From Gamsiella multidivaricata (lineage: Eukaryota > Mortierellomycota > Mortierellomycetes > Mortierellales > Mortierellaceae), in assembly GCF_025024155.1 (NCBI RefSeq), contig NW_026251795.1:1-64000 (forward strand): DNA of 64,000 nucleotides. Direction: 5' to 3'. A model generated the notes under the pieces. It made no database searches, was not told where the DNA came from, and saw only the letters and a program-made list of their open reading frames with translations. The first letter of the stretch is position 1, and the number at the start of each line of letters is the position of its first letter. Shown piece by piece: positions 48,930 through 61,139 of this stretch. A program made the translations under genes and the position numbers.

Positions 48930-50549
48930 TCAAGGAGAGTTCACCACATCGACAGATAGCTTTACGAGAAACGCGCCGGCGCCTATTTCATTATCTCCGC
49001 CGGTTCCATTGCGTTTCCCAGATACATGGGTTCGAATATGTCGCTTCAAATTGCTGGCCACATTGAAATCTTTCCCGCATGTGTCGCAAATGTAAGGTTT
49101 CTAAAGAAGTAACCCACAAAATAGAGGCAGAGTAAAAAACGTTTGAGAGAACAGGTCAATCCAAGTAGGAAGAAGGGAATGTTCCTACGACCACCAGGGA
49201 TATCCTTACCTCCCCAGTGTGCGTCAGTCGATGTGTCTCCAACTGACTTGGACGCGAAAACTTCTTTGAGCAGATCGGGCACTCGTGTCTCTTGGTCTCG
49301 CACTCCTGCAGGCTACTCTTTTTCCTTTTGTTGCCTCCCGCGTACCGCGAATTCGTTGATTTAAATGCCCCTTTCCGCTTGAGAGTTTGTCTGGTTTCTT
49401 GAATATTAGAGTCTTCATTCTCATCTCCATCGCTGCCATCCTCCTCCTCGTCGCTGTCCGTGTTATAGTCCTGTTTTTTGTCGTTGTCAATCTCAGGGGT
49501 TTCCTCTCCATTAGAAAGAGCGGAGTGCTTGCGTTCCTTGCCCTTCCAGCTCCGCCTGTAGCTGCTGCTCTCACCCCGCACCGCTTCTTTTTTGTGCTCA
49601 ATCATTGCCTCCTCCTGCGGAGACGAAGCGGCAGCATTGCGTTGTGCGTTCCACATCTCGAACAGTGATTCGAGATCCTGTGTCGTATAATAGCCTTCTT
49701 CACCTAGCCGGAGTCTTGGTCCCGTACTGCTATCTATAATGTCATGTCCAGAATTACGCCAGTTGCTGATGTCCGTCGAAGGAATATGAGCGCCTATGGT
49801 AGCTACCGCGCAGAACATCGGAGTCAATTATGCGTCTGTTCATTACGGCACTCGCTGATGGACGCAGCCACTATATCCACGCTCTTGCACCCCTTGATGC
49901 TGGCAATATCTCGAGGTGCCGAGTCCTTACCTGTGAAGCCATCCTGTTGCTGACGTGACCTCCTAGGAGCCTGTTCTTGACGTCGAGAATAGGCCGACTG
50001 CAATGACTCGTTAGACTGTTGATCATCGCAGGTATCGTCGCATTTGGCTACAATATCCTTGCGATCAACGGTATAATGAGCAGAAGCGTATACGTGCTCC
50101 GTATCCATAAACCCTGGCGTACCAAACATGGCTTGATCTATCAACACAAGGTAAAAAAAATAAAACAAAAAACGACTTGCTTAGAATGCTCAGCATGCAT
50201 GAACACTTATTGGAAGATTGAACTCATCAGCTGCCACAACGTTGGGTGTACAACTGAGAAAAAAGTTACAGGGATTCTTTTGGTATGCAACGCTAAATCG
50301 GGGGCGTTTGTATCTCCAGTCAAAAAGCATTGATATCTGTAACGGCCGGGTTATGGTGAACATAATGTGCAGAAAGCCAGTATCCTTGTATTGACGATAG
50401 CTTAAAGTGCGTCGTCCTGTTATACAACAACGCGCCGATCGAACGGTGGTAGAAATGCCCATTTCGATATCGACATTCAACTTGAGAAATGACCTCACTG
50501 ATAACATGTCCATATTAAAATCTTCAGTCCACGGTGAGGGATATGGCAT
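48930..50549 (-). CDS. C2H2 zinc-finger protein, two fingers
   Basis: Four exons: 50549-50207, 50137-49847, 49793-49210, 49100-48930; phases join to 462 residues. Two tandem C2H2 fingers sit at the C-terminus: Cys383/386-His399/403 (CPICSKKFSRPSQLETHRLT) and Cys411/414-His427/431 (CDTCGKDFNVASNLKRHIRT), linked by TGEKPY split across the last intron. An acidic stretch (SDEEEDGSDGDENED) and a basic KRKK segment precede them. This is typical of fungal DNA-binding regulators. The fingers are certain. The first exon (MPYPSPWTEDFNMDML) and its weak GTGTTC donor are less so; the protein could instead begin at ATG 50129. Targets unknown. Confidence 0.75.
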
Positions 50550-50633
50550 GAGACAAAGGGAAGCAGGGCAAATTCCATGTCGATGTACGAGATGGTTTTA
50601 AAGCCCCTTATCCAGTAGAAACATAACGCCTCT

Positions 50634-53600
50634 TCACCCAAATCTATGCAATGCGTGTAAAACAATCGTGTTCAAAGAGACCTTGCAAAATAAACGGTTA
50701 AAGGACATGCCTGTGGATCGGTTCGTCCTACGACTAGCCATGTTGATCGGCGCGATAGTGCTAACCACGGATTTCGCGGCTCTCTTGGGGATAGGGTTTG
50801 AATTTAACTGGGACTCATTGTGAGTATCGATAGATGAGGACACGGTTGAAGTCTGCTGCGACACCAATAAACGATCCGATGCTTCTGTTGCGCTCTCGTC
50901 CATGAGCTTCACAGTCTGATCTTGTTTTGGCCCTATCTGCAGCGAAATAACTCCAGGATCTTTTCCCCAGGTCCCATCCGCGTTTCGTCTTGATCTCTTC
51001 CGCAAATAACCCCGCTGCATACCCACTCCTCGCTCACTGAGCGGCACATTCTCAGGCATGGATCCTGGGGAAAACGCCCCCGCGGATGATTCTGTGGGTG
51101 AAGAGCTACTGTTTTCTCGCCATCTGCTGTCCGTTCTGACGCCTAAAGACAACGACTCTCCAGACAACTGAGTTCGCGAGACCATATGTGAGCCGAAACC
51201 CGTCAGTGGTGCTGGACTACCGAACCGATCATCATGACTGCCTCCTTCTACTTGTACGACATGGTTCTCTTCTTCGCCCACGCCCTTCAAACGGACGTTC
51301 AGCCTCTCCTTGTCGCGTTCGCCTTTCTTTTCTTTTGCTACATCGTCCGAATCAGTGTCAACTCCCTCGCGCTCTTTTCGGCGATACGGCCCTTGGCCGC
51401 CGTTGTTTTCCGTGCCACAACCTACATTTGATATGTCCGGTCCTGTTTTATAATGATTCGCGACAAATTTGATGACTGGGGTCCCGGTCTGTACTCGGTT
51501 TGCTCGCTGTATTGTGCCTGGGCCAGTATCTGGCCTAGAGCCGTCCGAAACCATTGAATGTTGGATACTATGTCGCTCAGATCCAGAAAACGATCTTTGA
51601 CTCATTCTCATGTCCTGAGGCGTATACCGTGAAGATGCCATATGACCTTCGTTTCCATCGGAAGCATTGACGCTAGTGGCCGGTCCAATAATGATTCCTT
51701 GAGGTGCCTCCCGCTGACTATGATCAATAGACTGCTGTGGAATTTGCGCGTGCAGCTGAGAGTGCTGATGTGGGAGCTGATCTGCTTCAAGCCAGTTCGA
51801 ATTTTGCTGCTGCTGCGAGGCGCATTCGTATCCCGGCTTCTTCGGAGCATTGTGAAATGTACCTTGATTTCCTTGATGCTTTACCATTTCTCGAACTCCA
51901 TGACGGTGGATATCAAGGGGCGCCTGGGTTGGAACCACTTTAGAGCCTTGAAACAAACGTTGGTGCTGATGGTGTTGTTTGTAATGTTGAAATTGATGCT
52001 GATGATGCTTGTTTGGTTGCTCATCCGGCCGAAGGCGTCTGTGTTGTGTGGAGTACTCTTCATTGTCATGTTCAAGCATGCTTGGTGACGGTCGATTGTG
52101 TAATGGCGTTGACTGGGTGTGCTCCTCTGACGGTTGCTGTGTCGAGATATCCGGTTGATACTGTCCTTCATGCCACAATGGGTGGCGATACTCACGGTTG
52201 CTTTGATCTGTGGACCTCACATTGCGCTGGTTAAGAGGTGCCGCATCCTGTGGCGAGGAATGCGATCGAGTGAGATTTTGGTGGTGCTGAATATGAAGAT
52301 CATGCTCGTGCCCCGTTTCTACGGTTCGAGCGGATCTGAACTCATGGTCGCGTCTTTCTTGGGACGAAGGAAGGCCACAATCGTCTATAGAGTCAGTAGC
52401 CCGTGCATCCTGCTGTCGTTCGAGTGTGGACTGGAGCTTTTCATGAGCTGAAACATGTCCCTCTGTCGGCTTTGAACGGTTGTGAGGCTGGAGGTAATGA
52501 TACTGATTATGTTGTCGCTGATGATTCGCCCTTGTATACGACTGTATTGATGAACCCCAGTCAGGATGGTGCCCTATAGTAATAATAATGCCCAAACATA
52601 GTTAAAATGGGTCAGCCCCGAAGCACCCCGAAGCTCGACATTGTTCAGACCTGAACCCCACCTCTGTCACTGTCTTTTGGTCTTCGATCACGATTGATAG
52701 CACCGCCGACTAGAGACTCTTCCGATCTATGGGCATTCGGAGCCTCCGGTAACGATATTCTTTCCGAGTTTCCTCCTGATGAACTCAACGGCATCTGAAT
52801 ATAACACGATATTTAGCATCCTATGGCTCACAAGAGCAGTTACCCTGCATATGTGTAATGACAAATTATCAATCATATAGGCTTCACTTGCCGATGAATG
52901 CCTTGATCCCTTAGTGTCGTCCTCATGTTCAGTGCCATGTCCGCGTTTGTCAGCGGATGTCTGCCTTGGGGTGCGTGCGTGATTGAATCCCGTTGGTTGG
53001 ACTCTTTGATACGCGTAATCATGGTTTTCGAGAGGCGCAGAGCTATCACGGTGGTTATGGTCACTTTGATAGCACTGCTTTTGCGGCTGGTGCTGACGGT
53101 TGCGCTGGCGATGTTGGTGTTGATCGCTTAAGAGATTCAAAGTTGAAATCTGACGCGTCGCTCCTGACCCATGCATGGCGCTCTGGCCTTCCTGGATGTC
53201 GGCACCCCGGCACCAGGTAGACTGATGACTCTCTATGCGACTTCCGACATTGCCTTGATTTCCTGTGCTATAATTGGCTGGGTCTATTGATCGGACGTAT
53301 GTTTGAAAGCGGTTAGACCATGTCGGACATCCTCCTGGCCTTAACTCTATCCTGCTGTATCTCACAAATTACACTTTATTCTTTCTAAGAGTGGTCCACA
53401 CACCATCTTTGTATCCTCTTCATTCCCCTTTTGAGTATGCAGAAATATGCAGCCGAGCACCCTTGCAGATGCGCTTCGATAGAGAGGATCTAGACACATC
53501 ATCATAACTTCAATGGTGCTCTAAAGTGTAATATGAAGCCAATGCCCATTCCCATGCCGTTAATGTACCTTGTGTGCTGGGTCCTTCTGAGCTCGACGCT

Positions 53601-53803
53601 GTACCAGTCCCTCTTGCGTTGGGACTAGATGAAAGATTGAGCATTTGGCGTTGATGCCGGTGCTGCAGTTGGTGCTGCGACTGGTGTTGCTGTGGCCTAG
53701 ATTGCTGCAGCTGCTGCGTTTGAGGGCCACTCAATCTTGTTGGACGCGTCGATGCCGTGGACTCTGCTCCTGTTCCACGGTCACCATCTAGTGGTCCGCT
53801 CAT
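50634..53803 (-). CDS. Gln/His-rich low-complexity protein, unknown function
   Basis: Four exons proposed: 53803-53569, 53346-52888, 52709-52662, 52573-50634; phases join to 893 residues. It starts MSGPLDGDRGTGAESTASTR and is rich in Gln, His, Ser and Arg almost throughout (for example QSRPQQHQSQHQLQHRHQRQ and PNKHHQHQFQHYKQHHQHQR). Near residues 700-760 there is a charged KEKKGERDKERLNVRLKGVG stretch. No known domain, signal or membrane segment. The composition resembles fungal transcription or RNA-binding regulators, which is inference only. Exons 2-4 rest on open frames and splice consensus; the 48-nt exon 3 is the least certain. It lies just upstream of the zinc-finger gene on the same strand, so one larger gene cannot be excluded. 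Confidence 0.55.
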
Positions 53804-54670
53804 TTTTCAGAGACAGGGCTGAACAGGTGAATCAAACAAAATCAGAGAGTGCGCGAGGGCGAGGGGAAAAAGTGAGCCCAACAGAGAGAGGCAGGGAGAG
53901 GACAAAGGGAAAGTCAATTGGATTTGTAGCATGTCATTCCCGCCTTTGTTCCCCTCGCTCGATAGGTAATCGAGTGATCATTTGGGAGCGAAGATAGGTA
54001 TGGTATGTCAATTGAAAGGTTGCCCGAAGAAGAATTATACTATGCGCTGGGGCCAGCTGCAGGATTTGCATGCGGCATACGAAGGAAAAGATCGACGGAG
54101 GAGAGGCGAGAGAGCTGGGGGTTGGCAGCTCAACCCAGGTGTGGGGGAGAAGGAAGCCCATTGCGATGGACAATGAGCTGTGTTGATGAGCTGGAGCTGT
54201 GATGACAGGTGTCAACTGTGACAGCAAACTAGCCGCAATAGTACAATGTCCTGCTTTTCACCCTGAACCAAAATTAATTTTTGCCATGAAGAATGTCAAT
54301 GGAGAAGCAGATTGGGGTGGGTGCTGTGTGGATCTGCCTGCAAACACTTGACATTCCATCAAACCGGAAGACGAATGCCACCAAGACTACAGACACTCCT
54401 TTTCACATACCCGCGTGAGGTCCAAGACAGCGACGAAGGAAGGCACTGATGCTGGGTATATGAATTAGATGGAGAGTGAGTAGCGGGGCGGAGGAAGATG
54501 TAAGATGGGCGTCAAAGATGATGCTCGATTTAAAAACGAATCAGCTTCAAGGGCGCGATCCCAGCTCTACGGTACGCTTTGGACCCAAGGGCAGTGTCGT
54601 TCACGCCTTTTTTATTTATTTAAAACAACGCTTTGCATATCTTTTGAATACGAATCCATGAGCGAACACG
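53804..54670. promoter_or_regulatory. Interval between Q/H-rich gene and dehydrogenase gene
   Basis: 870 bp between two minus-strand genes. No supported gene. It should contain the Q/H-rich gene promoter and the dehydrogenase 3' UTR; a purine-rich plus-strand stretch covers 53840-53910. Confidence 0.35.
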
Positions 54671-56068
54671 CTAGGGCTTGCGGTACACTGTTGTTGCTGC
54701 AGCCTGGTTGGTAGGGAAAACCAACATCTCGGCTATATTGACATGGTCTGGTCGACCGGCTACAAAGACGACCGTCTCTGCAATGTCATTCCCGTCCAGC
54801 GGCTGTAGTCCCTTGTACACGGAGTCGGCCTTGTTCATGTCGCCTCTGAACCGCACTACCGAGAACTCTGTTTCGACCATCCCTGCAATAGGTACAGCAT
54901 GAAATTCACACGTTCGTTACATTTGTGAATAACATACCAAGGAACACGTTGCACCAGTTTTGCTTTCATAATCATTTGGACAACGTACCTGGATTGATCT
55001 CGGAAATACGGATGGGTGTATCTACTGTTTCATACAGCAAGGCCCTCGAGATCGATGCCACCGCAGCCTTGGATGCACAGTAGACCGACCCATTCGCGTA
55101 TGCCTGTTGCCCTGCCACGGATCCGATGTTGATGATATGTCCCTTGTTCCTGGCTCGCATCCCCGGAAGTACCGCCTGGGTGACGTGGACAAGACCTTTG
55201 ACATTTGTATCAATCATTGTATCCATGGCCTCCTCAGTAATATCCTCCAGCTTGTCAAGCCCAATTACCAAGCCTAGCGGTACGTTATGAACGAATCAGC
55301 AAATTAGACATATGGTACGCGGCATGATGCACTCGAGGAACAACGCACAGCACCTACCAGCGTTGTTGACCAACACATCAACATCACCAAATTTTGCGGC
55401 CGTCTCCTGGACCTTGGCCCGGCTGCGGACATCGAGCTCATATGTCGAGACCTTGATGCTCGGATGGCGCCCCTCTAGCTCCTGCTTCAGCTTGTCCAGG
55501 CGATCTTTGCGGCGCGCAGACAGCAACTTTGAAATAAGCCAATATCCGTTATTATGATGTTTAACCATGCCGCTTTAAAACTGTTTTTTCGACTAAGGAG
55601 CTCACCAAGTTCGATCCTGCTTGCGCAAAGTGCCTTGCACACGCTTCACCAATGCCGGATGATGCCCCAGTGCTATCGGAAAGACGTTAGTTAGCTTCAA
55701 AATTCAATTTTTAAGAAAGCAGCCCCAAAACAGGTGCCTCCACAGACTCAGACACACACTAATTGAAGCGCATAGGTGCGTCTGCTGGTCGAGGGTATGA
55801 CATACATGAGAACGTTCTTGCCCTGAAGCCTGCTGCTCATATTGTGATTGAAGGAGGCGTTGTCTTGGTTTTTAGATCTCGCGTCATTTTGCATGAAACG
55901 AATGCTCTGGGTGGAAAGATGTGAGTGCAAGAGCGCGGATGTTGTCGGTGAGGCTCTAAATCCCAATCGATGTGTCCTCGCGAGTGCAATGCTGTGGACG
56001 CGGCTGGTGCTGATCAATGCAGAAACCGCTGCTATTGGACGAACAGATCGCATGGTGGAGTTGATCAT
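54671..56068 (-). CDS. Short-chain dehydrogenase/reductase with mitochondrial presequence
   Basis: Five exons: 56068-55806, 55672-55606, 55526-55358, 55273-54989, 54882-54671; 331 residues. The classical SDR core is complete: nucleotide-binding TGASSGIG at 89-96, NNAG at 163-166, Asn190, and the catalytic Ser218, Tyr231, Lys235 (YCASK). The sequence resembles the yeast YMR226C NADP-dependent 3-hydroxy acid (serine/allo-threonine) dehydrogenase group ([37 protein letters not shown]). About 80 residues precede the core and are Arg/Ser-rich with few acidic residues ([20 protein letters not shown]), so mitochondrial import is likely. Exon 3 begins after an unusual AAAG acceptor. Exact substrate not fixed. 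Confidence 0.88.
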
Positions 56069-56429
56069 TTTGAGGGAACGTGGGAAAGCGGAAAGAGAAA
56101 TAAGCTATGGTTTGATCCTGTACGTTTCATTTTGAATGTTTCACTTTGAACGAGTGATGCCGCGGAGGTGCTCTTTTACAACATCAGTTTTATTGGTTTT
56201 ATTGGCGTGAAAGTGCTTCTGAAGTGAGTATATTGATGCTGATTCTCGCTGCTGGGGCATCTACTAAATACAATGTCGATAGCAAGCAATGCAAACATCA
56301 ATGTCAGCACCAACAAATCGACGGAGACGACACGGAGAACAACAACCAAGATAAAAAGTCGCAACATGCCTTACCACGGGAGTAATGAAAAGAAGATAGC
56401 AGTGAATGTTAAGCTGTACAAGTACAGGA
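56069..56429. other. Interval between dehydrogenase and PP2A genes
   Basis: 360 bp containing the dehydrogenase promoter and the 3' UTR of the PP2A gene, both minus strand. No gene seen. Confidence 0.35.
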
Positions 56430-57832
<1,403 letters not shown>

Positions 57833-59251
57833 AGTGCTGAAATATATATATTTACAATGACGAGTGTCGTAAGACGTATCCTGTGCTATTCGGCTAGTGT
57901 TCTAGGTCAGGTTATAGTTCAAGATTCCAAAGAGAATGAACAATAGGTTAAAGACGGCATCTTCATCAGCCACGGTTCATGGTTCGACAAGGGAAAGGGA
58001 ACAGTGACGCAAAGGATTAATATGGTAGGTGGTCTCCAATAAACGTTGATGGCACAGGGATGACTGAGGCAGCCAGCGCCGAACATTGAGCACACAGATG
58101 ATCATGATCAACACAGGATTGGCATCCACCCAACCAAAAGGATTCACAGACAACAATAACACTCCAAATCGCTCTGCAACGCCAAGGATTCAAACGCGAG
58201 GGAAACATGCCCGATTTAAATGGCGTAAATCAACCAGTAATGTCGCAGAAGACTCTGGTTGCTGTAAACATTGATGAACAAGGAAGACAGCGCCAAGAAT
58301 AATGGGTTCTGATGACTGGTTTGGTGCATAGCTGGTCGTTGAGCTGCCGTGCACCTCAAGAGCAAAGCGGACGTGAAGAACGCATAAAAGAGGACGGGAG
58401 AGAGGGATGATGCACTTTATAGTCGCTCATCATCTGATTCGATACCTTTATTACTGCTCGTCAAAAATGAAAACAGAAAGAAAAAGTGGTAATGAAAGGG
58501 TGGAAAGGAGGATTGATCCGCAATGGTTGTTGGATCAAGAGGAAGGAAGAGAGGTAAAGACAGGGATGGGGGCGGGAGATGAAAGATGGGAGAAGTGAAA
58601 AAATTATGCGCCAAAAAAAGTCCTCTCATCCAGTGCACGGATAATGTCAAGACAGCCCTCGTATCCAATCCTTTGTGCTCCTTCGACTGGAGCGTCTTTT
58701 GTCTTGCAAAGGTTTCCATTGACCATCCTCCTGGTTGACTCGAAGGCCCCAGCCGCTACTGCTACAGGGCGGCCAGGGTCATCGGCTCTTGCGCGTTGTC
58801 TCCAGGGTGCGGAGGAAGGACGCACGTGACAATTGCCAGTTTAAGGGCCTTTACAGAAATTCACATTGTTAACGATCCAGTTGTCCAAAATAAATAGCTA
58901 TTTTCTCTGGCGCGAAATACATTATCTCGCAGCAACTACAGTTTTCCGCCGCCCCAGTCTAGGTGGTTTATGTGAACAATGAGCAAGATACGAATACTGT
59001 TTTGAGTGTGAACATTGCAATTTCCGTAGCATAGTGCATGCAAACATTTTGGACGAAGATTTCAGAAGACTTAAAAGAAACGTCATTCCGAACGTCCTTG
59101 ACCCCACCCCTTTCCTCATCCACTCCCTTATCGGCCCTCAAGCACTGTTGCATACTCTTAACGTTAGTTTTGAATGCTTCTGCAAATAGATACGTGCACC
59201 AAATCTGATCTTCACTAGCTGTCTACTTTGACTTGACCTTTATCGTACCAG
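57833..59251. promoter_or_regulatory. Upstream interval of the PP2A gene
   Basis: 1.4 kb before the right-hand relic. It should hold the PP2A promoter and leader. A 73-codon minus-strand frame at 58604-58825 ends DERTFFGA but shows no family features and is not called. A purine-rich stretch on the plus strand covers 58470-58590. Confidence 0.35.
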
Positions 59252-59410
59252 ATGGGAGTCAATGGGCTACCCAAAGCTACAGAAGACACCAAAGGAACGC
59301 TAGCTTATGATCTGCAGAGCAAGGAAGTTCATGTCAACGTCCTAAGTTTATTCTTCAGATTTTTACAAACAAGGAACTTTAAAGCGACGGCCCAAATTCA
59401 TCGTGAATAA
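59252..59410 (+). pseudogene. XPG/FEN1-like N-terminal fragment
   Basis: A 52-codon open stretch starting MGVNGLPKATEDTKGTLAYD and continuing with SKEVHVNVLSLFFRFLQTRN. The MGVxGL start and a KxVHVDVLxxFF-like block are the pattern of XPG/FEN1-type N-terminal domains. The catalytic remainder is missing: the frame stops at 59408 and relic B follows in the same orientation. Either a gene remnant or the captured 5' part of a mobile unit. Assignment is motif-based inference. Confidence 0.35.
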
Positions 59411-59529
59411 GGTAGCATATCCACTGTCCGGAACAAAAAGACATATGTCGCGTCGATTTGCTTTTCCACGGTGAACTTGTATTTATTTCCTGTTTCGTTT
59501 AGCTGAAGCGTGTTCGTTTATTCACGTAT

Positions 59530-61050
59530 GATATACCTCCACTTGAGGATGGCGAGAGCTCCTACAGATGTCATTTAAGAAGGGACACATCTCAACTTGG
59601 TGGACTCTTTCATCTTGTGCTCTGAGGCTGCCATTCTTTCATCTCTATGGGATAATTCAAATTCAAAGACGCACCCTACGCGGCATATTATGGAACCTCA
59701 AGTCTGCTCCCCCGAGACGGCCCACGAACTTGCATCGTAGAAGTATGGAGAACTTTTCCGATTACCGTTTATCGGAGACAAGGTCGAGATTAAGGCAGAC
59801 TCCCTCAAGATCCAGACTTCATATGGCAAGAAAACAACGACCATGAGCTGATTGCTGAAGGACCATCCAAACACGAACGGCCAAACTGCACTCGATTGAT
59901 ACATGAAGAGGGTCTTTGCGAACCACAAGGCTAGGAAGCAAGCAGCTGCCGAAGGCACGGAGTCTTCCGTGCCCCCTGACTTCCCAAGTGATGACGGCGT
60001 TAAGGAACACTATGCCATCAGCAGTATGATGAAAACAGACGGAATCAGGCTTCACTTAATCGCTTTCGACATAAGACAACATTGGCAGCCATCCAAAACT
60101 AAAGCGCGGATCTCGGAGATTACGTCGCGGTTCACTAACAAAGGATTTTTCGCAAAGGCTTTCGACCAGGACCTCCAGGATGTTGTGGTGGTGGAGGTGG
60201 ACCCGGTGAAGTAATTTCGGCACCGTTTTGTGCGCTGGACCCCTGGAAACCGAACCAAATTACGACCTTGCCTATCAGACGCTCCGCCCTCAACACTCCC
60301 AGCTTGTCATTCAGAGTCGCGCTGGGGACCAAAAAATGCGAACGGGTCAGTGTTACGATCAAAGACGATGTGGGGATCATGGTCCATATCGCAGACGGAC
60401 AAGGAAGGAGGCCATACATGCGAAACGCCTAGCATATCGGAATTGGAGATCTCGCCACCGTCGTCGTCGTTCGTATGCATGGAAGAACACCGGCACGACC
60501 TCTGATAGTTCAGCTATGTTCTACAACCACTTCGTGATTTTTTACGGATCCTGCTCGATGAAAAAAAGCTGTGGGAGCTCAAAAAGGCGAACCGGGCTGA
60601 GAAGGATCATGCCGTGCATGGGGCATTGCGAATCGTGGACCGACAAGGCGGGATGCATACTGGGCCAACGAGGCCGGCGATGTTTATATACGGGTCAGGA
60701 AAGATCAACACCCATACCATGTTGGCATCGCTACACGAGAGCTTCAAGGGGTATTTTTTCCACAAGGTATGTTGTTATAAACATATTCATTGCAATTTAC
60801 TTGTTTTCACTCCAGTATCAATATTGATGCCATGTTTCCGCATGCCATTGCACTACATAGGCAAACAGCCTCGGGTACACTGTCGTTTGTACGGATGAAT
60901 CTCTCGCGTCATCGAAATATCCGAGATGTGTAGGATAAAACAAGGACAAAGCCAGCGAATCGGGCGTCTGTCTGTCTTGAGGATGGGTGCCAGAGATGGC
61001 TAGATAGGGACTGCATGGGCTCCCAAAATTTGGCCAATGTTGTATTGGCC
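59530..61050 (+). pseudogene. Degenerate Fanzor/TnpB-like nuclease relic B
   Basis: Plus-strand remains of a eukaryotic TnpB homologue, broken by stops and frameshifts. Readable blocks in family order: YRCHLRRDTSQLGGLF (about 59555-59610); MMKTDGIRLHLIAFDIRQHW then DVVVVEVDP at 60026-60208, resembling TDGxxL and the RuvC-I VVGxDPG; after a frameshift GEVISA and RRSALNTPSLSFR (to about 60320), like the RSALYxPTLxYR block; PAMFIYGSGKINTHTMLASL with HESFKGYFFHK at 60676-60766; a preserved GT-AG intron 60767-60860; ANSLGYTVVCTDESLASSKY then PRC at 60861-60929, like LGYxVVGxDEYxTSxxCPxC but with the first zinc-ribbon Cys changed to Tyr; and DRDCMGSQNLANVVLA at 61003-61050, the RuvC-III RDxxxxxNI block. 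Not functional as it stands. From remembered motifs. Confidence 0.65.
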
Positions 61051-61139
61051 TTGAGTGGATCAGTAACTTGTCTCGCCCAAAGCCCCTCCGCCGGCCCCAG
61101 CAAGAATAACTGTATTGGCCGTATCAGTTAAAATTTATC

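Noticed and set aside
52717..52728. 12-nt match to the end of a common sequencing adapter (ctcttccgatct), with an 11/12 match at 1101-1112
   Set aside because: Too short to prove adapter carry-over; the flanking sequence continues without a break, and the 52717 match lies in a predicted intron. Read-level inspection would settle it.
58604..58825. 73-codon minus-strand frame ending DERTFFGA
   Set aside because: No family features, no supporting splice context, and it overlaps an equally long plus-strand frame.
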